Shown: positions 1 through 5,244 of the stretch, one piece after another
How positions within the stretch are numbered: the first letter of the stretch is position 1
Layout: every line of letters begins with the position of its first letter
Assembly (NCBI GenBank): GCA_003489145.1
Contig: DNJI01000019.1
Coordinates: 1 to 7,498, forward strand
Direction of reading: 5' to 3'
Length of the DNA: 7,498 bases
DNA from: Gammaproteobacteria bacterium
GTDB lineage: Bacteria; Pseudomonadota; Gammaproteobacteria; PS1; Pseudothioglobaceae
Translations under genes and position numbers: made by a program
The notes under the pieces: model-generated
The model's database searches: none
What the model saw: the letters and a program-made list of their open reading frames with translations, nothing else
What the model was told of the DNA's origin: nothing

Positions 1-381
1 TTTTCTTATCCATTAACAGGCAATGTAAGCAACGACGTGTATTTACGAAAATATAGGCTAAAAGGCCGTCAACTAGAGTTGAAATACAAAGATAAGTTTG
101 ATGCTATTCTTTCGGATGCGCAAAAACTAACAACTGAACTTAAACAAGGGCTTAAGCAGTTGGCTCTATATAAGCAGCAAATTGATGAAAATAGGGCTGG
201 TAAAACTGAAACCGAGTTTGATGCATTTTTAGCAGGCAATAGCAACATTCGTTTTGTCATTATTGAAAACGATGACAACCAATCTTTATTGTTGGACCAA
301 GTTGAGGCATCTATTAATTATCATAAAAATCGCATTAAGTATGACAGTTTAATGGATAGATTATTATTGAATGCTGAGTGA
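1..381 (+). CDS. C-terminal part of a probable TolC-family outer-membrane efflux protein (5' end outside window)
   Basis: The reading frame is open from the first base and ends at a TGA at 379-381, giving 126 residues. The only possible internal start is a GTG at 37, so this is most likely the tail of a longer gene cut by the window edge. It begins with a short segment resembling a membrane strand (FSYPLTGN), followed by a long charged helix rich in Lys, Gln, Glu and Leu, then an ENRAGKTE turn, a second stretch and a final helix ending YDSLMDRLL. This helix, turn, helix plan with a 'PL.GN' lead-in is the usual C-terminal half of TolC-type efflux proteins, which form the outer-membrane channel of tripartite exporters and type I secretion systems. 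The family call rests on pattern only; another coiled-coil envelope protein is possible. The last 18 bp overlap the convergent acyltransferase gene. Confidence 0.5.
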   Translation, partial: FSYPLTGNVSNDVYLRKYRLKGRQLELKYKDKFDAILSDAQKLTTELKQGLKQLALYKQQIDENRAGKTETEFDAFLAGNSNIRFVIIENDDNQSLLLDQVEASINYHKNRIKYDSLMDRLLLNAE

Positions 382-1068
382 TTGAGCCTCGGTCCAATCT
401 CTAACTTCTTTGGTTAGCTCTGCTGCCGATTTACCTTCTACACTAATCGATTTTCCGATCACCATAGTAATCAAACCTGGTTGTTTAACAAAGCTACCCT
501 TAGGCCAAAGTTTGCCAGCATTGTGATAGACTGGTGAAATATCGCAACCGGTTTTTTTGGCAATTGCAACACCACCTTTTTGGTATTCACCCAGTTGACC
601 ATAAGGCTGACGTGTACCTTCAGGGAACACCACCACAAAAATTCCTTCAGAAATTCTAGCAGCACCTTGTTTAAGAACTTTTTTGAGTGCTTTAAGTTTT
701 TCACCACGATTAATGATAATAGGTTTTAGCAAAGACAAGCCCCAGCCAAAAATAGGAATCCATTGTAGTTCTTGTTTAAGTACCCAGGTTTGATGCGGGA
801 AGATAGTCTGCAGCGCTAATGTTTCCCAGGTGGATTGATGGTTTGAAATAATCACACAAGCGCTATTAGGAATGTTCTCTTTACCGATAATATTTAGTTT
901 AATATTAAGCGTAATACGCAACCACCATAAGCAAAATAGCGACCATTTTGACAAAATAGCGTAGCGCACTTTAAGCGGTGTAAAGAATAACACCAGTGCA
1001 ATTGCAACCAGAGCGGATAAAACCAGTGTTGAGCCTAAAAAGTAAATTAACGATCTTAAAAACAGCAT
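364..1068 (-). CDS. plsC: 1-acyl-sn-glycerol-3-phosphate acyltransferase (PlsC family)
   Basis: A 234-residue inner-membrane enzyme expected to acylate lysophosphatidic acid to phosphatidic acid, the second acylation of phospholipid synthesis. A hydrophobic helix spans about residues 8-30. The acyltransferase motifs appear in order: NHQSTWE at 76-82, an INRG block at 119-122 (motif II position), FPEGTR at 148-153 and SPVYHN at 178-183. The first motif is HX4E rather than the textbook HX4D. As I recall, this form with 'HQSTWETLALQ' is common in one proteobacterial PlsC subgroup, so I expect an active enzyme. Length is typical. The ATG at 1066-1068 comes just before the membrane helix, although no clear Shine-Dalgarno lies upstream. 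The gene is divergent from the HAD phosphatase gene with a 57-bp gap, and its 3' end overlaps the upstream convergent gene by 18 bp. Exact acyl acceptor cannot be read from sequence. Confidence 0.9.
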   Translation of the reverse strand: MLFLRSLIYFLGSTLVLSALVAIALVLFFTPLKVRYAILSKWSLFCLWWLRITLNIKLNIIGKENIPNSACVIISNHQSTWETLALQTIFPHQTWVLKQELQWIPIFGWGLSLLKPIIINRGEKLKALKKVLKQGAARISEGIFVVVFPEGTRQPYGQLGEYQKGGVAIAKKTGCDISPVYHNAGKLWPKGSFVKQPGLITMVIGKSISVEGKSAAELTKEVRDWTEAQSLSIQ

Positions 1069-1096
1069 TTGTATTAGTGAGTGTAAACGTTATAAT
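1069..1096 (+). promoter_or_regulatory. Candidate sigma-70 promoter of the HAD phosphatase-rmuC-yciK operon
   Basis: A perfect TATAAT lies at 1091-1096. With a 16-bp spacer the -35 hexamer would be TTGTAT at 1069-1074, which matches TTGACA at three positions. Transcription would start near 1103, leaving a leader of about 23 nt before the ATG at 1126. The -10 match is strong and the -35 is weak. It sits in the 57-bp gap between divergent genes, where a promoter is expected. Confidence 0.4.
1089..1094 (-). promoter_or_regulatory. Candidate -10 element for plsC, overlapping the opposite -10
   Basis: Read on the minus strand, 1089-1094 is TATAAC, five of six matches to TATAAT, about 20 bp upstream of the plsC start codon. 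No good -35 is seen; the hexamer 17 bp further upstream is GTTAAA. It overlaps the plus-strand TATAAT at 1091-1096, so the two divergent promoters may compete for polymerase. This is a weak call. Confidence 0.2.
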
Positions 1097-1125
1097 TCAT
1101 AGACTTAAGATTTTAACGATTTTCT

Positions 1126-1773
1126 ATGACGGTTAACACCATTCTTTTTGATTTAGACGGCACCTTGATTGACACAGCGCCTGACCTTGCTTATGCGCTA
1201 AATACCTTGTTATTAGAGAATGGTATTGCTGGGAAGCCTTATGAGCAAATTAAGCCCTTAGTTGCTTTTGGTGGCAAAGCATTGATTAAGTTTGGTTTTG
1301 ATTGTGATGAGTCGCACCCAGAATTCATCAATCGACATCAAAGAATCTTACAAATTTATACGGAAAATATTGACAAATATTCAAAAACTTTTGATGGCAT
1401 CGATGTATTAATAAATGCTATTAAAGATAAGAATATGTATTGGGGTATTGTCACCAATAAGCCGGAGAATTTAACGCATTTATTGTTAGATAGGCTAGGT
1501 TTAAAACCGGATGTTGTCGTCTGTGGTGATACCTTAGCCTATAATAAGCCGCATCCTGCGCCATTGCTTTATGCTTGTGCACAGCTCAGTATTTCACCAC
1601 AACATTGTTGGTTTATTGGCGATGATAAAAACGATATGCTAGCCGGTAAGAATGCACAGATTAAAACCGTCGCAGTGACTTATGGTTACGGTAAAGTCGA
1701 GCAAGACTGGGGTTATGATTATTTAATAGAACAACCATCAGAAATATTGGAGTTAATGAATGGAAATCACTAG
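1126..1773 (+). CDS. HAD-IA family phosphatase, phosphoglycolate phosphatase (Gph) or MupP type
   Basis: A 215-residue cytoplasmic HAD phosphatase with a small helical cap. All four catalytic motifs are present: DLDGT at 9-13 with nucleophile D9 and acid/base D11, T110 in WGIVTNKP, K141 in YNKPHP, and GDDKND at 165-170. Two substrates are plausible. Gph hydrolyses 2-phosphoglycolate, needed after DNA repair or Rubisco oxygenation. MupP removes phosphate from N-acetylmuramic acid 6-phosphate in the AmgK/MurU peptidoglycan recycling route known from Pseudomonas. From memory of that family, the WGIVTNKP block, the GDD form of motif IV and the late WGYDYLIEQP segment look more like MupP. In Pseudomonas, mupP also lies beside a yciK-type gene, which is two genes downstream here. 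Most pipelines would call it Gph. The gene is first in the operon, and its last 14 bp overlap rmuC. The Shine-Dalgarno before its ATG is weak. Confidence 0.85.
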   Translation: MTVNTILFDLDGTLIDTAPDLAYALNTLLLENGIAGKPYEQIKPLVAFGGKALIKFGFDCDESHPEFINRHQRILQIYTENIDKYSKTFDGIDVLINAIKDKNMYWGIVTNKPENLTHLLLDRLGLKPDVVVCGDTLAYNKPHPAPLLYACAQLSISPQHCWFIGDDKNDMLAGKNAQIKTVAVTYGYGKVEQDWGYDYLIEQPSEILELMNGNH

Positions 1774-2896
1774 TTTATTGGTTGGATTGCTCGTAGGCGC
1801 AATCGGTGTTTATTTTTATTTAAACACTAAGTTACAAGCCCTAAAAACCGACAAAATTCACCTTGAAGTTAGTCTTGATAAAGAAATCGAAACACATAAG
1901 AGAGAGGTGGATTTAATTAATATTGCCAGAGAGCAAATGAGTAAGGATTTCAAGGCCGTGGCTAGCGATATCTTGGCCAAAGATCGTAACGATTTGAGTA
2001 TTAAAAACTCTGAATTACTAACCCCTTTGCAGTCACAGCTCAAAGAGTTTAGAGATAAGATCGAAGTTATTACTAACGAGCAAATTAAAGAGCGAGCCAC
2101 ACTTGCAGCGCAAATTGAAAATCTTAAGAAAACCAGCATTGAGGCGCAAGAAACTACACAAAATCTTACCAATGCTTTGACTTATGATAATAAGCAACAA
2201 GGCGATTGGGGCGAGATGATTTTAAGTTCTATCTTGTCCAGTTCTGGTCTTCGAGAAGGGCATGAGTTTGATACTCAAAAACAACTTAAAAATGAATCAG
2301 GTGAAGCCTTTAAGCCAGATGTGGTATTGCATCTACCGGAAGAAAAAGACATTATTATTGATTCAAAAGTCTCACTCAAAGCTTACAAAGATTACATTGC
2401 CAATCAATCAGATACAGCCATGCTTAAGTCGCACGTGGCTTCGGTTGAGGCACATATTAACGGCATTAGTATTAAAGAATATGAAAATCTTGAAGGTGTG
2501 TTGACGCTTGATTTTATCTTTGTCTTTATTCCAATTGAATCAGCACTGTTAGTCGCACTCGATCAAAAGCCAGATTTATTCACCACAGCGCTAAAGAAAA
2601 ACATTGTTTTAGTTTCACCATCCACTTTGATGATGAGCCTTAAAACCGTGCATCATATCTGGCAAACAGAGCGTCAAAATCTAAACTCTGAAGAAATCGC
2701 CCGTCAAGCAGGCGCTATGTACGACAAGTTATTTGGCTTTGTTAAATCTATGGACGATATTGAAAAGCACCTTGATAAAGCACAAAAGAGCTATAAAGAA
2801 GCACGCAGTAAATTATCAGACGGTAAGGGTAACTTAATCGGTCGTGCTGAAAAACTCAAGACACTCGGCGTGCAAAGCAAAAAGGAACTTAAATAA
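1760..2896 (+). CDS. rmuC: DNA recombination protein RmuC homologue
   Basis: A 378-residue RmuC-family protein. In E. coli, rmuC loss raises recombination at inverted repeats, and the domain is predicted to be a nuclease of the PD-(D/E)XK fold; the biochemical role is still not settled. Here an N-terminal membrane anchor (about residues 4-20) is followed by a long coiled coil (about 25-140) and the RmuC domain. That domain contains GDWGE at 148-152, the nuclease signature P186-D187 followed by D201-S202-K203, FIPIE at 256-260 and the conserved block VSPSTL to WQTERQN at 285-307. It is about 100 residues shorter than E. coli RmuC, but the catalytic domain looks whole, so the saving is probably in the coiled coil and the tail. 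A GGAG at 1749-1752, 7 nt before the ATG and inside the previous gene, supports this start and translational coupling. Confidence 0.93.
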   Translation: MEITSLLVGLLVGAIGVYFYLNTKLQALKTDKIHLEVSLDKEIETHKREVDLINIAREQMSKDFKAVASDILAKDRNDLSIKNSELLTPLQSQLKEFRDKIEVITNEQIKERATLAAQIENLKKTSIEAQETTQNLTNALTYDNKQQGDWGEMILSSILSSSGLREGHEFDTQKQLKNESGEAFKPDVVLHLPEEKDIIIDSKVSLKAYKDYIANQSDTAMLKSHVASVEAHINGISIKEYENLEGVLTLDFIFVFIPIESALLVALDQKPDLFTTALKKNIVLVSPSTLMMSLKTVHHIWQTERQNLNSEEIARQAGAMYDKLFGFVKSMDDIEKHLDKAQKSYKEARSKLSDGKGNLIGRAEKLKTLGVQSKKELK

Positions 2897-3645
2897 TGAA
2901 TATTTCAACCGATTACAATATTACTAAGAATGAATTAAAGGATAAAGTCGTTTTGGTGACAGGTGCTAATCGTGGCTTTGGACGTGCGATGACGTTCGAT
3001 TTAGCCAAAGCAGGTGCGACTGTCATTATGCTTGGTCGTGATTTAGGCTCACTAGAAACCACTTATGATGAAGTGGTTGATGCAGGTTATCAAGAGCCAG
3101 TACTTTACCCGCTTGATTTAGAAGGAGCAACACCTGAGCATTATGAGCAACTGCAGGCGAATTTATTAGAGCACTTTGGTCAGCTTGACGGCCTTATTCA
3201 CAATGCCGGCATTATTGGTACGATGATGCCGATTGAGCAATATGATATTAAGCTATGGTATTCAACAATGCAGATCAATGTCAATGCACCCTTTATGCTC
3301 ACGCAGTTTTTAATTCCAGTTTTGAATAAATCAGACGATGCTCGTGTACTGTTTTTATCATCCTCAGTAGGACGTGATGCTCGTGCTTATTGGGGTGCGT
3401 ATGGCGTGAGTAAATTTGCCATTGAAGGGTTGAGCAAAACTCTATCAGAAGAGCTTGAAAAAACCAATATTAAAGTTAATTCACTCGATCCAAAACGTAT
3501 GCGCACCAAGATGCGACAAATCGCCTACCCAGCAGAAAATACAGAAAAAAACCCATTGCCAGAGACCATGTCACCAGCAATTGTATATTTGATGAGTGAG
3601 AGTGCTAAAGCCTTAAATGGCGAGCAATTAACACTAGAAGACTAG
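2896..3645 (+). CDS. yciK: YciK-type short-chain dehydrogenase/reductase
   Basis: A 249-residue cytoplasmic NAD(P)-dependent oxidoreductase of the SDR family, closest by eye to E. coli YciK, whose substrate is not established. The cofactor motif TGANRGFG is at 22-29, NAG at 103-105, the structural Asn in MQINVNA at 128, the catalytic Ser in LSSSVGR at 155-157, and the YxxxK pair at Y169 and K173. The blocks HNAGIIG, MQINVNAPFMLTQ, SSSVGR and WGAYGVSKFA are shared with YciK. One oddity is LDPKRMRTKM at 197-206, where most SDRs have a Pro-Gly pair; here Gly is Lys (K200). The ATG at 2896 shares one base with the rmuC stop (TAATG), and an AGGA at 2883-2886 lies 9 nt upstream, so the genes are likely translationally coupled. 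The stop at 3643-3645 overlaps the convergent suhB stop. Confidence 0.9.
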   Translation: MNISTDYNITKNELKDKVVLVTGANRGFGRAMTFDLAKAGATVIMLGRDLGSLETTYDEVVDAGYQEPVLYPLDLEGATPEHYEQLQANLLEHFGQLDGLIHNAGIIGTMMPIEQYDIKLWYSTMQINVNAPFMLTQFLIPVLNKSDDARVLFLSSSVGRDARAYWGAYGVSKFAIEGLSKTLSEELEKTNIKVNSLDPKRMRTKMRQIAYPAENTEKNPLPETMSPAIVYLMSESAKALNGEQLTLED

Positions 3646-4445
3646 CGTTGTAAGTCTGGCGTTAGATGCGGGTGAATGGTTTTTAGAATCGCTTTAAATA
3701 CTTTTTCACTACCTGCTACTACATTGCCAGTTTCTAGGTATTTATCACGACCTGAAAAATCACCAACATAACCACCAGCTTCTTTAACCAAAAGTACACC
3801 GGCAGCAATGTCCCAAATATTGAGCTTGATTTCCCAAAAGCCATCTAGTCGACCAGCAGCTAAGTAAGCCAAATCAAGTGCAGCAGAGCCTGCGCGTCGA
3901 ATACCAGCTACTTGTGGGTGGATTGCTTTAAACATCGCTAAATAAGCATCTAAGTGCTGTGGCTCTTTAAATGGGAATCCAGTTCCGATTAAAGTATTTT
4001 CAAATCCATCGGCACCCGTAATACGAATTCTTTGTTCGTTTAAGTACGCACCTTCACCTTTGGCGGCGGTAAACATCTCTTCTTTAAATGGGTCATAAAC
4101 TACAGCATGCGTAGGCTCATCGTTTTCATACAATGCTATTGATACAGCGTATTGTGGAAAACCATGTAGATAATTAGTTGTACCATCTAAAGGGTCGAGT
4201 ATCCAAACAAAGCGTTTATCTTTGCCAACGATTTCACCGTTTTCTTCACCCAAGATAGAATGATCAGGAAAGGCATATTTCAACTCGTCTATAATGGCGT
4301 CTTCAGCAGCTTTATCAACTTCTGAGACAAAGTCATTAGCGGCTTTGTTTTCAATCGTTAACAGATCAATCTGATTGTGATATCTAAGAATGATGTCACC
4401 GGCTTTTCGGGCGGCTTTAACGGCAATATTAAGCGTAGGATTCAT
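3642..4445 (-). CDS. suhB: Inositol-1-monophosphatase family protein SuhB
   Basis: A 267-residue Mg2+-dependent phosphatase of the inositol monophosphatase family, the same length as E. coli SuhB. Metal-binding residues line up with the E. coli protein: E67 in GEENGE, D84 and D87 in WILDPLDGTTN (81-91), and D212 in WDIAAG (211-216). D44 in SEVDKAAED and the block AGSAALDLAYLAAGRLDGFWE at 186-205 are also typical. In E. coli SuhB additionally takes part in ribosomal RNA antitermination with the Nus factors. The frame stays open for 10 more codons upstream to an ATG ending at 4475, but those residues (MCLFAFVYLI) are not part of the family, whereas MNPTLNIAVKAARKAG matches the E. coli start. 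I therefore start at 4445. No Shine-Dalgarno is seen before this ATG. The gene is divergent from trmJ, as in E. coli. Confidence 0.95.
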   Translation of the reverse strand: MNPTLNIAVKAARKAGDIILRYHNQIDLLTIENKAANDFVSEVDKAAEDAIIDELKYAFPDHSILGEENGEIVGKDKRFVWILDPLDGTTNYLHGFPQYAVSIALYENDEPTHAVVYDPFKEEMFTAAKGEGAYLNEQRIRITGADGFENTLIGTGFPFKEPQHLDAYLAMFKAIHPQVAGIRRAGSAALDLAYLAAGRLDGFWEIKLNIWDIAAGVLLVKEAGGYVGDFSGRDKYLETGNVVAGSEKVFKAILKTIHPHLTPDLQR

Positions 4446-4459
4446 AATTAAATAGACAA

Positions 4460-5200
4460 ATGCAAAAAGACACAAATTATACCTTTGATAACGTGAGAGT
4501 GGTCATGGTTAATACTACCGAGCCAGGCAATATTGGTGCAGCTGCACGCGCAATGAAAAATATGAATTTATCAAAGCTGTATTTGGTTAACCCAAAAGGT
4601 TATCCATCGGCAGTCGCTACTGCTAGAGCGAGTGGTGCAGATGATGTATTGGCCGGCGCTGTGGTTTGCGAAACGCTCGAAGAAGCGCTACAAGGATCAC
4701 ATTTAGTCATTGGTGCCAGTGCACGTCAGCGTAATATCAAGTGGAAACAAATGGATGTGGTTGGCGCTTGTAGTGAGATTCAAAAAACTACGTCAGTTGA
4801 CAAGCAAGAAGTGGCCGTGGTATTTGGAACTGAAAATTCAGGCCTAAGTAATGAAGAGCTGGACTTGTGTCAAATACTCATGACCATTCCGGGCAACCCT
4901 AATTATTTCTCACTTAATGTCGCCTCGGCTATTCAAGTTTTTGCTTACCAAAACTACGTTTATAACACCACTACAGAATTTGAAAAAAGCACTAATGAAA
5001 TAGCCAGCAACGTTGAATTAGAAGGCTTTTACGCACATCTTGCTCAAGTACTTGAGCACATTGAGTACTTTGAAGAAAAACGTCCTAAAGAGTTGCTAAT
5101 GCGCCGCATGCGCCGCTTTTTTGGACGAGCAGAACCTGAAAAAGAAGAAGTGGCAATCTTTCGAGGTATCTTAAGAAACATTAAGCCCTTTCAGAAATAA
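4460..5200 (+). CDS. trmJ: tRNA (cytidine/uridine-2'-O-)-methyltransferase TrmJ
   Basis: A 246-residue SPOUT-class enzyme that in E. coli methylates the 2'-OH of the nucleotide at position 32 in the tRNA anticodon loop using S-adenosylmethionine. The three SPOUT motifs are seen: TTEPGNIGAAARAM at 19-32, with R30 matching the catalytic Arg23 of E. coli; VFGTENSGLSNEEL at 121-134; and IPGNPNYFSLNVASAIQVFAY at 143-163, forming the knotted cofactor site. The C-terminal third (EGFYAHL, then a basic MRRMRR patch at 214-219 and RGIL) matches the TrmJ extension thought to contact tRNA. The start at 4460 gives about seven more N-terminal residues than E. coli, and no Shine-Dalgarno is visible. Later Met codons would cut into the first beta strand, so I keep this start. 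It is 14 bp from divergent suhB, and the stop lies in the terminator stem. Confidence 0.95.
   Translation: MQKDTNYTFDNVRVVMVNTTEPGNIGAAARAMKNMNLSKLYLVNPKGYPSAVATARASGADDVLAGAVVCETLEEALQGSHLVIGASARQRNIKWKQMDVVGACSEIQKTTSVDKQEVAVVFGTENSGLSNEELDLCQILMTIPGNPNYFSLNVASAIQVFAYQNYVYNTTTEFEKSTNEIASNVELEGFYAHLAQVLEHIEYFEEKRPKELLMRRMRRFFGRAEPEKEEVAIFRGILRNIKPFQK
4476..4505 (-). promoter_or_regulatory. Candidate suhB promoter inside the start of trmJ
   Basis: On the minus strand, 4476-4481 reads TATAAT, a perfect -10. With an 18-bp spacer the -35 would be TGACCA at 4500-4505, only three of six matches. Transcription would begin near 4469 and leave a leader of about 24 nt before the suhB ATG at 4445. Because only 14 bp separate suhB and trmJ, the suhB promoter must lie in trmJ coding sequence, and this is the best candidate there. 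Confidence 0.4.
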
Positions 5201-5230
5201 TAAAGCCCGAATAAATCGGGCTTTATTATT
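5196..5230. terminator. Bidirectional intrinsic terminator between trmJ and htpG
   Basis: Arms 5196-5210 and 5216-5230 pair perfectly over 15 bp around a 5-nt loop (ATAAA). The core is GCCCGA/TCGGGC, flanked by an A-rich left arm and a T-rich right arm, so either strand gives a GC stem followed by a U-rich stretch. It follows trmJ directly, whose stop codon at 5198-5200 lies in the stem, and lies 14 bp beyond the end of htpG on the other strand. It can therefore end both convergent transcripts. Confidence 0.9.
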
Positions 5231-5244
5231 GACCTGAGTATGAA

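Noticed and set aside
69..278. Minus-strand open frame of 69 codons opposite the TolC-like gene
   Set aside because: Low-complexity Ser/Leu-rich translation, typical of the antisense of a coiled-coil gene; no start signal or domain.
401..417. Hairpin CTAAC/GTTAG just after the TolC-like gene as a terminator
   Set aside because: Only 5 bp of stem, AT-rich, and no following T run; it also lies inside plsC codons.
1858..2172. Minus-strand open frame of 104 codons opposite rmuC
   Set aside because: It is the antisense of the rmuC coiled coil, with a Ser/Leu/Cys-rich product and no recognisable motif.
4446..4475. A 10-codon upstream extension of suhB
   Set aside because: The extra residues are hydrophobic and absent from SuhB; starting at 4445 gives 267 residues and the E. 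coli-like MNPTLNIAVKAARKAG start. The candidate promoter also falls at the end of this extension.
5099..5116. Tandem 9-bp repeat ATGCGCCGC twice in trmJ
   Set aside because: It encodes the basic MRRMRR patch found at the same place in TrmJ proteins, so it is best explained by coding need rather than a repeat element.
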